Shown: one piece after another, positions 41,993-50,835 of the stretch
Position numbering within the stretch: the stretch's first letter is position 1
Layout of the letters: each line of letters starts with the position of its first letter
Assembly: GCA_910575245.1 (NCBI GenBank)
Contig: CAJTEN010000026.1
Span: 16,534-80,533, forward strand
Length of the DNA: 64,000 bases
Direction: 5' to 3'
DNA from: Clostridia bacterium
GTDB lineage: Bacteria; Bacillota; Clostridia; Lachnospirales; Lachnospiraceae
Translations under genes and position numbers: made by a program
Notes under the pieces: model-generated
Told to the model about the DNA's origin: nothing
What the model saw: the letters and a program-made list of their open reading frames with translations, nothing else
Databases searched by the model: none

Positions 41993-43378
41993 TTAGGGGA
42001 TAGATTTTCCATCCATTTCCCGCAGTTCCCTGACTACCATCACCACAATAACCTGAGTGAGTATGAAAGTAAGCCCGTCCGCCACAGGCTGTGCAAGCTG
42101 AAGGCCTGTCACACCGAATACGCGGGGCAGGATCAGGATTGCCGGAACAAAGAACAAGCCCTGCTTGCTGATGGCAGTAAGCGTCGCCCGGAAGCTGTAC
42201 CCGATGGACTGAGTCAGCATGTTACCTATGATCACATATGCCTGAAAAGGAAGCAGACAGCACTGCATCTTCAGCGCCAGCGCGCCGATCCGGACCACTT
42301 CCGCATCCTCCCTCCTGAACATACGCATAATCGGCGTGGAAACGGCGAACATAACAACGCCCATCACTAACAGGAAGGCAAGCGCCACACGGCGGCAGAA
42401 AAAGTAAGATTCCAGCACCCGGCCATACCGCTTCGCCCCAAAGTTAAATCCGCATACCGGCTGGAATCCCTGCCCGAAACCGATCAGGGCAGAATTAATA
42501 AACATCATGATCCTTGTTACGATAGACATGGCCGCCACCGCCGCGTCCCCGAAACCGGATGCGGCCACATTCAGAAGAACAGAGGCCACACTTGCCAGCC
42601 CCTGCCGTCCCAGCGTCGGCAGCCCGGCAGACAGGATCTCCCCGTATACCCACCCCTGGAAAGTAAAGTATTTCGGCAGCGGCTTCAGCACATTATCCGA
42701 GCGGATCACCAAAACCAGCAAAATAACGAAACTTACAAACTGGCTGAAAATCGTGGCGATCGCCGCCCCGGAAATGCCCATGCCGAATCCGAAGATCAGG
42801 ACAGGATCCAGAATCACATTCAGCACCCCTCCCGTGGTGATACCGATCATGGAAAGCGCCGCATTCCCCTGTGACCGAAGATGATTATTGAACACGAAAG
42901 AAACGGTCATGTAAGGTGCGGCAATCAGTATATACTTCCCATAATCTTTCGCATAAGGAGCGATTGTCTCCGTCGCGCCCAGAACGCGGACCAGACCGTC
43001 AATATGTAAGATGCCCAGAACCGCCAGTGCAAGCCCGAAGGCCAGGGCAGTATATACTGACGTCGAGCATGCTCTCTGCGCCTTCTCCTGCTCCTTGGCT
43101 CCTAACATCCTGGAGATATAGTTGCCGCTTCCCATGCCGAGCGTAAAGCCGATCGCCTGGATCATGGCCATCAGGGAAAAATTCACACCCACCGCACCGG
43201 AAGCGCTTGTACTTAACTGACTCACGAAGAAGGTGTCCGCCATGTTATATATAGACGTAATCAGCATACTGATAATCGTCGGAACCGCCAGTCTGGAAAT
43301 CAGACGGCTGACCGGAGTCTCCGTCATCATTTTGTATTTCTCTTCGTAACTCATTGCTTTCATTCTGTATTTCTCCAT
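41993..43378 (-). CDS. MATE-family efflux transporter
   Basis: 461 aa, full length with 12 helices in two homologous halves. Signatures are the N-terminal LISRLAVPTIISMLITSIYN and ADTFFVSQLSTSASGAVGV, the GAKEQEKAQRA loop and the second-half GFGQGFQPVCGFNFGAKRYGRV. It exports cationic compounds in exchange for Na+ or H+; the substrate is unknown. The start has only a GGAT-type ribosome site. It is the first of four MATE genes in the window, two of which are broken. Confidence 0.93.
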   Translation of the reverse strand: MEKYRMKAMSYEEKYKMMTETPVSRLISRLAVPTIISMLITSIYNMADTFFVSQLSTSASGAVGVNFSLMAMIQAIGFTLGMGSGNYISRMLGAKEQEKAQRACSTSVYTALAFGLALAVLGILHIDGLVRVLGATETIAPYAKDYGKYILIAAPYMTVSFVFNNHLRSQGNAALSMIGITTGGVLNVILDPVLIFGFGMGISGAAIATIFSQFVSFVILLVLVIRSDNVLKPLPKYFTFQGWVYGEILSAGLPTLGRQGLASVASVLLNVAASGFGDAAVAAMSIVTRIMMFINSALIGFGQGFQPVCGFNFGAKRYGRVLESYFFCRRVALAFLLVMGVVMFAVSTPIMRMFRREDAEVVRIGALALKMQCCLLPFQAYVIIGNMLTQSIGYSFRATLTAISKQGLFFVPAILILPRVFGVTGLQLAQPVADGLTFILTQVIVVMVVRELREMDGKSIP

Positions 43379-43567
43379 TCTTATCCGCTGTTTTCATCCT
43401 GAGCGGCACTCTTTGTTCAAAATCTCTGTGAAAATTCCGGGAGAAACTGAATGCGGAGTAACAGTATCTGTCTGATATACATACGCTCAGATGCTTCCTG
43501 ATTAAATCCATCTCTATCAGTTTACGGAAAATGGAGGTGCTTCGTCAAGTAAAACAAAAGGCTGAAC

Positions 43568-43670
43568 TAATGTCATTAAGTTAAGCCGGACGCGCCTGAC
43601 ATGATAGGAATCTCCTAAGGAGAATCCTATCATATCAGACACTGTGTATAGACTTAACTAAATGACATTG
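43568..43670. mobile_element. Inverted-repeat element, copy 3 (internally deleted, 103 bp)
   Basis: Same ends and outer arms as the 189-bp copies, but 86 bp are missing between the two internal CCTAAGGA direct repeats. This leaves one of them and a nearly perfect palindrome centred on TCTCCTAAGGAGA. It is flanked by the 10-bp duplication AAGGCTGAAC (43558-43567 and 43671-43680), identical to the duplication at copy 1. It lies between the MATE and LysR genes, where no gene is present. Confidence 0.75.
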
Positions 43671-43700
43671 AAGGCTGAACTGTTACAAAAGTCCGGTCAA

Positions 43701-44603
43701 CTACAATAACGGAAACGTACACTCTGCTTCATAATTCCGACACAATTCCATAAATGCCTTTGCAGACGAAGTCAGAAATTTCTCTTTATGATATATGATC
43801 TTGAATGTCCGCCTGAACTCCAGCCCCTTTGCATACACCTCTGTAACAAGACCACGCTCCAGCATTTCCGCCACTCTGCGGTAAGGAAGCACGGAAATTC
43901 CCAACCCGTTGGCCACCGCATTAACCAGCGCCGTAGTACTCATCGCCTCCCAGATTGGCACGACAGTAAATCCGGCCTGCTCTGTCACCCGGTCAAAAAC
44001 TTCTCTTGTGCCGCTCCCCGGTTCCCGCAGCAGGAACTTCTGTCCGCGGAATTCATCCGGTGTCAAAGTCTGTCCCGGACGGAAGCGGCCGTCTGCCGGA
44101 CAGATTACCGCCAGACGGTCTTCCATATATTCCTCGCAGACAAGAGACTGCATATGGCAGATTCCCTCAATCAAGGCAAAATCCAGTTCATCGTCCAGTA
44201 TCTTTTGTTCCAGCTGGTCAGAAGGCCCGATCACTGCCCGCACCTCAGTACCGGGATGAAGATCATAAAATGCCTTGACATATCCCGGCAGAAGCTGGGC
44301 ACCGATCGTAATGCTGGAACCCACCCGCAGAATGCCGAAAGAGTCCCAGTTCCGCATACGCCTTTCCATATCATCAAACATTGCAGCGATATGCACGGAA
44401 TACTCCCGGAATTTCTGTCCGGCTTCCGTAATCTTTAGTCTTCTTCCTATACGGTCAAACAACTGCACTCCGTAATATTGCTCCAGTTCCCTGATTGCCA
44501 GGCTGACTGCCGGCTGTGTCATAAGCAGCTCGGCCGCTGCCTTAGTTGTGTTGCAATCATTGCTGCACACAGACAGAAAGATTCTCAAATGTCGGATCGT
44601 CAT
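43701..44603 (-). CDS. LysR-family transcriptional regulator
   Basis: 300 aa. The N-terminal winged helix is MTIRHLRIFLSVC...NTTKAAAELLMTQPAVSLAI, followed by the linker helix and a periplasmic-binding-type effector domain (about 90-295) with the FLLREPGSGTREVFD segment common in CysB/CysL-like members. GAGGAAT precedes the ATG. It is divergent from the chromate transporter pair with about 170 bp between, so it probably controls those genes. The effector is unknown; an oxyanion would fit the context. Confidence 0.92.
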   Translation of the reverse strand: MTIRHLRIFLSVCSNDCNTTKAAAELLMTQPAVSLAIRELEQYYGVQLFDRIGRRLKITEAGQKFREYSVHIAAMFDDMERRMRNWDSFGILRVGSSITIGAQLLPGYVKAFYDLHPGTEVRAVIGPSDQLEQKILDDELDFALIEGICHMQSLVCEEYMEDRLAVICPADGRFRPGQTLTPDEFRGQKFLLREPGSGTREVFDRVTEQAGFTVVPIWEAMSTTALVNAVANGLGISVLPYRRVAEMLERGLVTEVYAKGLEFRRTFKIIYHKEKFLTSSAKAFMELCRNYEAECTFPLL

Positions 44604-44678
44604 ATCAATTCCTCATTATACAGAAATACTTATTTAAACAATAAAATTATATTATTTTTGGTATTATATGGCAAGTAT

Positions 44679-44684
44679 TATAAT
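44679..44684 (+). promoter_or_regulatory. -10 box for the chromate transporter genes
   Basis: A perfect TATAAT lies 86 bp before the first chr gene in an AT-rich intergenic region shared with the divergent LysR gene. A -35 is not clear (TTTTTG at 18 nt or TTGGTA at 15 nt), which would fit an activator-dependent promoter. Confidence 0.4.
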
Positions 44685-44770
44685 GTAAAGCAGAAGTTAT
44701 TGTGTAGCAGTTCAACCCAGGACTTTGCATTTACTGCCACATTGCTTCTAAATGATAATCGGAGGACATT

Positions 44771-45340
44771 ATGAAGGGGAATCATAAAAAATTCAGAAAA
44801 TTATTTTTATCCACTTTACAGCTCAGTGCCTGCACGTTTGGCGGCGGTTTTGTGATTATCCCGCTGATGCGCAGGAAATTCGTGGAAGAACTGCATTGGA
44901 TCGAAGAAGAGGAAATGATGGATCTGACTGCAATCGCACAATCATCTCCCGGGGCGATTGCGGTAAATGCATCGCTTCTTGTGGGATACCGCGTTGCGGG
45001 AATCTTCGGCGCATTGATCACCGTATCAGGAACCGTACTGCCACCTTTGGTCATCATCTCCATAATCTCGCTCTTTTATAAAGCCTTCCGCGACAATGTC
45101 ATTGTCAATATGGCTATGGCCGGTATGCTTGCGGGGGTCGCCGCGGTAATCTGTGATGTGGTCATTACAATGACGAAATCCATTTTGTCTCAGAAAAAGA
45201 GGTTGCCGGTTCTGGTTTTACTGCTCTCCTTTGCAGCTGTCAGGTTCTTTGGAGTAAACATTATCCTGGTCATCCTGATCTGCGGCATGCTTGGTGCAGC
45301 AGATATGTTCTATCATGAAAGAAAGGGGAACGGGAAATGA
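44771..45340 (+). CDS. Chromate transporter, N-type CHR subunit
   Basis: 189 aa, a short-chain CHR protein (single CHR domain, about six helices). The N-terminal signature FGGGFVIIPLMRRKFVEELHW and AIAQSSPGAIAVNASLLVGYRVAG are family hallmarks. Two such half proteins together form the equivalent of long-chain ChrA, which exports chromate or exchanges it with sulfate. GGAGG is 5 nt before the ATG. The stop overlaps the next gene by 4 bp (ATGA), so the pair is co-translated. Confidence 0.92.
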   Translation: MKGNHKKFRKLFLSTLQLSACTFGGGFVIIPLMRRKFVEELHWIEEEEMMDLTAIAQSSPGAIAVNASLLVGYRVAGIFGALITVSGTVLPPLVIISIISLFYKAFRDNVIVNMAMAGMLAGVAAVICDVVITMTKSILSQKKRLPVLVLLLSFAAVRFFGVNIILVILICGMLGAADMFYHERKGNGK

Positions 45341-45900
45341 TCTATCTTGAATTATTTTGGAGTTTTTTTCAAATCGGGCTGTTCAGTATTGGCGGCGGAT
45401 ATGCCGCAATGCCTCTGATACAGAATCAGGTAACCGATACTCACCCGTGGCTCACCATGACACAATTTGCAGACCTCATGACGATTGCAGAGATGACCCC
45501 GGGACCTGTCGCAGTCAATTCTGCAACCTTCGTCGGAATTCAGGTTGCAGGCATACCAGGCGCCATCATCGCAACGGTCGGCTGCCTGCTTCCCTCCTGT
45601 TTAATCGTTATGACGTTGGCGTGTATCTATTACCGCTTCCGCGGACTGCGTATCGTGCAGGGAATACTGTCCGGACTGCGCCCTGCAGTTGTCGCCATGA
45701 TCGCATCGGCGGCGGTCTCCCTGCTTTGTCTGTCCTTCTTCGGGCAGCATACTCTGTCTTCCGGTCTGTCTGGCATTGACTGCATTGCCGTCTCCATTTT
45801 TATGGCAGGGCTGCTGATCCTGCGCAGATGGAAAACAGCTCCTGTCTATGTTATGACAGGAGCCGGTATCGCAGGTATATTACTGTATACCATATTCTGA
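45337..45900 (+). CDS. Chromate transporter, second CHR subunit
   Basis: 187 aa, the partner of the preceding short CHR protein. The signature is FSIGGGYAAMPLIQNQV followed by MTIAEMTPGPVAVNSATFVGIQVAG. It has about six helices and a short C-terminal tail. It begins inside the stop codon of the first gene. Substrate specificity for chromate is by family; gut Clostridia homologues may carry other anions. Confidence 0.92.
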   Translation: MIYLELFWSFFQIGLFSIGGGYAAMPLIQNQVTDTHPWLTMTQFADLMTIAEMTPGPVAVNSATFVGIQVAGIPGAIIATVGCLLPSCLIVMTLACIYYRFRGLRIVQGILSGLRPAVVAMIASAAVSLLCLSFFGQHTLSSGLSGIDCIAVSIFMAGLLILRRWKTAPVYVMTGAGIAGILLYTIF

Positions 45901-45975
45901 AGGAATAACTTATCATAAGCCGACATGTAAGAAATGATCGGGCGGCAATCCTGCCTTCATTTCCGGCTATTATAC

Positions 45976-46007
45976 CATAGTAACGCTCAAGCACTGCGCT
46001 TACTATG
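45976..46007. repeat. CATAGTAA / TTACTATG hairpin
   Basis: Perfect 8-bp arms around a 16-nt loop in the 258-bp gap between the chr genes and the esterase remnant. It is the same kind of short GTAAC/GTTAC-stem hairpin as at 20130 and 21630. It may end chr transcription, but there is no U tract. Nothing else was seen in this gap. Confidence 0.4.
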
Positions 46008-46158
46008 CATCTCTTTCAAAATATCAAAAGAAGATATCTTTCCGCAATAGGAAAATGCCAGTCTCAGAATTCTCCGCAACCAGATTGTCCAGCTTCCGGA
46101 TATCAACTATGAGACGGCATATTCTGTATGTTGTCAGCCCGGCTGATTTTATCAGGCG

Positions 46159-47466
46159 TTATAATTGTTTCGGTATGCCCGCATAAGTTTCTACATATTC
46201 CTTTAGCAGTTCATCTACCTTACTCTCCATCCCTTCATGTCCGAACGGTTCATCACCCAACTCCATCCATCCGTTGTTCCCATTGCAAACCGGCCAATAT
46301 GGCAGCCCTTCCCCATTCGGGTCTCCGGTCTTGATAAAATTCGCCCAATAGGAACTAAGCATATCCGCCAGCCTAAAATCCGTTTCTGTCCAGGGACGGG
46401 CAGGCGGCACATTCTCTCCAAGGGATGCGAAAGTGTACCAGATATCCGAAGAATGCCATGCCAGCAAGTGCTCCTGATCACGAAAAGTTCCCTTTTCCTC
46501 CGGTCTTGACGGAGCAACTCTGGAAAAGATGTAAGAATAAGTTTTGCTCTCAGGATGCTTCTTTGCCCGGTCGGCCCCGAAGAACTGTCTGACCATCTCT
46601 CCCGTAAAGAAAGTCGGAAAAGGCCTGGCAGTAGTGAACTCAATATGGCTCACATCCGAATTAAAATTGGCATATCTAAATCCCCATTCAGGATGATCAA
46701 TCACTAAGCCATTGTAATTATCAACATTGTGTATCTTAAGGGCAGCTTTTCCGTTTTTGTCTTGGCTGAATCGGTATCAGACAAAGCGGACTTTGTATAA
46801 AATCCTTTCTCATTCCACCTCTTCATCATTGCCAGAAAATCCGCTGTCTCGTCCATCTCATAGTACGACCTGATTTTCGGTTCATCAGATAACCTGTCAA
46901 ACCAAAGATAACGCATACTTCCAGGACATCCATATCCCTTATTTTGCATATATAGAAAACCCCATTCCGGCGCCATAGAATACTGGTCAATCGGTTCCTT
47001 CCATCAGATCCGTTCTGTAAATGGGTCCATAAGCACTGTAAGTCCCCACCAGAGTAGGCACCAGATAATAGTGACCGTCTTTCTTCTCCATAAGTGAATA
47101 TCAACGGATATTTTTGAACATATTCCGCCACCCCAACCAGTTAATTTTCAAAGTACAGTTAAGCTTTTCCTTTAACAGCTTATTCGGATTCTCATCTACA
47201 ACATCCTGACCCGCCGGCCGGTCACTTATAGCATACATTACAAGTTCCACCTCTTCCGATGTATCCAGCTCTGCTGTCGTTTCCTGTTCGGAATCTGAAC
47301 TTCCGGAATCCGAATCCGCGGAATCCGAACCTGCATCAGCCGTATCTCCGCTCTCCTTCGTCGGCGTTTCATTCTGTCCGGCAGATGCCCCTCCTGAATT
47401 CCCACAGCCTGCCATGAGTCCGGCTGTCATAGATGCTGCCATCAGTAAGGCAAATGTCTTTTTCAC
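46159..47466 (-). pseudogene. Chimeric remnant: sugar-binding lipoprotein joined to a carboxylesterase tail
   Basis: The 5' part (47466 downwards) encodes an ABC-transporter solute-binding lipoprotein: signal and lipobox MTAGLMAGCG, then ELVMYAISDRPAGQD as in DUF3502-type proteins. Fragments in other frames include VPTLVGTYSAYGPIYRTDL and PEWGFLYMQNKGYG. At least three frameshifts separate them. From about 46630 the sequence is the C-terminal end of a type B carboxylesterase (TYSYIFSRVAPSRPEEKG, HSSDIW, YWANFIKTGDPNG). The catalytic Ser and Glu regions are absent. A deletion evidently joined two genes; nothing here should be functional. Confidence 0.7.
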
Positions 47467-47472
47467 TGCTTT

Positions 47473-48460
47473 TCAATTCTGATCCGAATACCCACATCTC
47501 TGGGAAATATCGGCGAGTGTCAGACTCCTGTCTTCCATCAGGGCAACCGAATATTCCAGCCTTACTTCTTTGATATACTGTATACGGTTCTTACCTGTCC
47601 TGCTCTTAAAAACATTGGACAAATAAGGCGGTGTGTGATAAACGCTCTCTGCAATCTCTTTGACCGAAAGATTCGGATCCGGGAAATGGCGGCGTACATA
47701 GTCCGTCACATCCATAATCACTTTACCGTTCGCGGACAACATTTCATTTCTCTCCGCACACAGACTGATATTCTCTGTCAAATATCGGAAACAGTCATCC
47801 AATGTCTCGAAATCATTAAACTATTCCCACAAAAATTCTTTTCCTCTGAGCAGCTCTTCCCCTGACTGACGATCGACACAAACCCGTTCAAACTCTGCGA
47901 AGACTGCCAGGCTACACCGGAAAAATACATCTTTGACAATGTTTGGAAGTATCTCCGTCTTCTCCCGATAAAATGAATATATCTTCTCTGCTTCCTGCCC
48001 GGCATTCTTCCATTCCTTTCGTGCAACTGCCCCCTTCAAAAGATTTCAGATCATACTTTTCCTGTTTCTCCTGCATATGTGATGTGTTACCCGCATTCTC
48101 CGTAATCAGACCATGATAGCCAAGATAAAATACTTTCTGAAGATCCGCACATGCCTGAACATACAGAGAAACAATCTGACCATACCCTTTTTCCCACCTG
48201 CCAATGACTCCAAACACACGGCTGTCTCTCTGCATTTTCCTCCGCATGTCCTCTCTCATACGTTCCGTATCCAATTGAGGCGTTTTCAACAGGACGTCCC
48301 TTGTGACTGACAGAATCAAAATGATCTGACCCGAACTCTTTTGCCCGGAAAGCATCTGTACTTCATACTCCTGCAAGCCTTCCCGCAACTTCTCTAAAAT
48401 CTCTCTGGCCTGCTGCGCTTTACCGCTGTTTTCTCTGGCTGTCTGCAGGACAATGCACAA
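47473..48460 (-). pseudogene. Decayed YesN/AraC-type response regulator
   Basis: Three same-strand frames make up pieces of one protein. 48460-48040 carries a helical middle domain (GVIGRWEKGYGQIVSLY). 48039-47821 continues it (NIVKDVFFRCSLAVFAEFE). 47802-47473 is the AraC helix-turn-helix (NLSVKEIAESVYHTPPYLSNVFK, ISQRCGYSDQN), ending before the last helix. The receiver domain expected at the N terminus of YesN regulators is missing. Such regulators normally control a neighbouring sugar ABC transporter, which matches the broken solute-binding gene immediately downstream. Confidence 0.7.
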
Positions 48461-48488
48461 TCATGCCCCATACTCTTTTCTTTACCCT

Positions 48489-50189
48489 TTAACCGATCAA
48501 ACACTCTTTCCCTTTGAAAGCAAACCCATATTTTCTGATCCTCTCCGGTGCAAATCCGTCTGCAGCAAGCTGTGCCTCATAGCGCTTTTCCACAATCTGC
48601 TTATGGGCATTTTCCACTGTTTCCATAAGATCCTTTTCCTTCATGGGCTTATACACCTTAAACTCTATGATATATGCACAGTCTCTTTCCCTGTCCGTTG
48701 GTGTAAGCATAATGTCATAGCGTCCGAAACCACTCTCCCTGTTAGAGGTTATCCGATACCTGCCCTCAAGCTCCACCATCAGCCCCAGCACAAATCCATG
48801 ATAAAACCGTTCAGGCGCATCTTTCGAAGACACACTTTTCGCAGTATCAAAACTTGAAAAGCTCTGCAATGCAATCTCATTCATGAACTCGTTCATTGCA
48901 TCCACATCATTGATCAAAAGCGCCTTGACAAAATCATTGTATGCGGCCTCACTCTCACCGCCAAACCACCCTTTGACCATATCTTCAAACATACATGCCA
49001 CTTCCATGTTCGTCAGCGACAGCGTATAAACCTTTTTTTTGCGCTCTCCGATACGCGCAAGCTTCTCGACCTTTAAGTATCCCGCCGCAAGCAGCAGGCT
49101 CCATACTGCACCGGCGCTTCCGTCTAACTGGTCAAATACAATCTGCTCATTCAGTTCCACAGTCAATGTCCTGCCTTCAAGCAGATCCTCCATCGCGCTT
49201 TTCACCAGGACATTTCCCTGGCGTATCAGAGAATTGACAAGCCCGTTTCCACTGGTATCTGCCCAGTACGTATCATACTTTCCGCCATTATCAATAAACG
49301 ACGCGATCGACCATGGATTATAGATATCAGCATGTACGCCGAATGTAAAACCGTCATACCAGGCCTTTACTCCCTGTTTTTCCTCGCCAAAACCCGTATC
49401 ATCGAGCGCCTTGAATACCTCTTCCTCCGTAAACCCAAAAGCTGTGGCATATCTGTCCGAGGTTGTCGTTACCAACTTCAGATTATTCAGATCCGAGAAA
49501 ATACTTTCTTTTGATACTCTGGTAATACCTGTGATCAGTCCGCGCTCAAGATATGGATTGGTCTTAAACGTACTGCTGAAAAACCCCCTGAAAAACGCCG
49601 CTGCCTCAGTCCAGTATCCCGAAATCCACGCCTCCTGCATCGGTGTGTCATATTCATCCAGAATGATAATGACATCTTTTTCATAAAAACGCCGCATAAA
49701 GTTTGCCATGGAATGGACCGCGCCTGCGGCTACCTCATCTTCCATACCGGCTTCCACACCTTCGTAGTATCTCTTCTCTTTCGCACTCAGCAGATTTCCA
49801 TCAAGTAAATACCGGTTCTTCTCGTACAGATCAGCGATCACTTTCGTTATGCCGTATTTCATCTTTTTATAATCTACTGCCTTGATATTTGCAAAGCTTA
49901 AGAATATCACAGGATATGTCCCCTGCAGGCTTCTGTATTTCTCTTCCCTCCAGACAGACAGTCCCTCAAACAAGTCGCTCCTGCCCGCGTATTGATTGGA
50001 GAAAAAGCACTCCAGCATACTCATATTCAGCGTCTTGCCAAATCTGCGCGGACGTGTGATCAGCGTTACATCTGAGCCTGTCTCCCACCATTCTCTGATA
50101 AAATCCGTCTTATCAATATAAAAAGACCCCTGTTCTCTAAGTTTATCAAACCGCTGTATCCCTATGTTTACCAAAACACCACGATGCAT
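48489..50189 (-). CDS. AAA-ATPase-like protein with PD-(D/E)XK nuclease-like domain
   Basis: 566 aa, full length for the AAA-ATPase_like/PDDEXK_9 group common in Bacteroidetes and Clostridia. The N-terminal IGIQRFDKLREQGSFYIDKT and P-loop TRPRRFGKTLNMSML (about 42-56) precede the Walker B-like IIILDEYDTPM. The C-terminal PD-(D/E)XK fold shows GFGRYDIML and AYIIEFKVYK (D and E-x-K). Its cellular role is not established; multi-copy, mobile behaviour is typical. It sits beside decayed genes with no partner gene, and the start is the first ATG of the frame. Confidence 0.85.
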   Translation of the reverse strand: MHRGVLVNIGIQRFDKLREQGSFYIDKTDFIREWWETGSDVTLITRPRRFGKTLNMSMLECFFSNQYAGRSDLFEGLSVWREEKYRSLQGTYPVIFLSFANIKAVDYKKMKYGITKVIADLYEKNRYLLDGNLLSAKEKRYYEGVEAGMEDEVAAGAVHSMANFMRRFYEKDVIIILDEYDTPMQEAWISGYWTEAAAFFRGFFSSTFKTNPYLERGLITGITRVSKESIFSDLNNLKLVTTTSDRYATAFGFTEEEVFKALDDTGFGEEKQGVKAWYDGFTFGVHADIYNPWSIASFIDNGGKYDTYWADTSGNGLVNSLIRQGNVLVKSAMEDLLEGRTLTVELNEQIVFDQLDGSAGAVWSLLLAAGYLKVEKLARIGERKKKVYTLSLTNMEVACMFEDMVKGWFGGESEAAYNDFVKALLINDVDAMNEFMNEIALQSFSSFDTAKSVSSKDAPERFYHGFVLGLMVELEGRYRITSNRESGFGRYDIMLTPTDRERDCAYIIEFKVYKPMKEKDLMETVENAHKQIVEKRYEAQLAADGFAPERIRKYGFAFKGKECLIG

Positions 50190-50295
50190 ATCCTACCTCC
50201 CGACAGACAAAGATCAGCCTGTCTACAGTATACACAGCATCCTCGTTTTCCACAACCAAAAAGTGTACTCCTGCAAAACCGTCACCATTTTATTC

Positions 50296-50339
50296 TTGAC
50301 AAATCCATTATTTCAATTTATTATGTAGCTTGCTACATA
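50296..50339 (+). promoter_or_regulatory. marR promoter with palindromic operator
   Basis: -35 TTGACA (50296-50301), 17-nt spacer, -10 TATTAT (50319-50324). An 18-bp inverted repeat TATGTAGC-TT-GCTACATA (50322-50339) overlaps the -10 end and the start of transcription. The position suits autorepression by the MarR protein encoded 20 bp downstream. Confidence 0.8.
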
Positions 50340-50359
50340 TTTGAAGCGGAGATGTTGCC

Positions 50360-50806
50360 ATGAACGAACCGAAATTATATTTCAAGAAAATACACAATCT
50401 TCTGGAAGCCGGTTTTAACAAGGAATACAAGAAATACGGGCTGACCAGCACACAGCTTGATGTCCTGATGTATCTTGCACAGAAAACCGGCGCAGAAATC
50501 ACGCTTTCGGATATCGCCATTCATTTCAATGTCCGTCATACCAGCATGATTCATGTGCTGAAACTCCTGGAACAGAAGGGTTTTATCTGCAAAAGCGACG
50601 TCCAGGGCGCCCGCGCCAAACCCATTCTGCTGACAGACAGAGGCAGGCAGCTTGGGGAACATCTCGCTTCGGAAATACAGCAGAAGAGTCCCTTATTGGA
50701 CAAGATCATGTTTGCCGGCTTATCGGAAGCCGACCGGCAGCACTTAGACAGGATGCTCGAACAGATTTATCAGAATCTGAAGTCCGACGCATTTAGAAAT
50801 TTATAG
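50360..50806 (+). CDS. MarR-family transcriptional regulator
   Basis: 148 aa. Winged-helix MarR fold with LTSTQLDVLMYLAQKTG, the recognition-helix region SDIAIHFNVRHTSMIHVLKLLEQKGFI and the wing DVQGARAKPILLTDRG, then the C-terminal dimerisation helices. The ATG at 50360 is preceded by GCGGAG at 9 nt. It is followed after 29 bp by a MATE gene on the same strand, so it probably represses itself and the pump until a ligand binds. A near-perfect palindrome in its promoter is the likely binding site. Confidence 0.93.
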   Translation: MNEPKLYFKKIHNLLEAGFNKEYKKYGLTSTQLDVLMYLAQKTGAEITLSDIAIHFNVRHTSMIHVLKLLEQKGFICKSDVQGARAKPILLTDRGRQLGEHLASEIQQKSPLLDKIMFAGLSEADRQHLDRMLEQIYQNLKSDAFRNL

Positions 50807-50835
50807 AATACAGAACAAGAAAGGATGGATTTATT

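Noticed and set aside
48113..48310. Plus-strand ORF in the decayed regulator
   Set aside because: Antisense to a recognisable regulator fragment; short and without a ribosome site.
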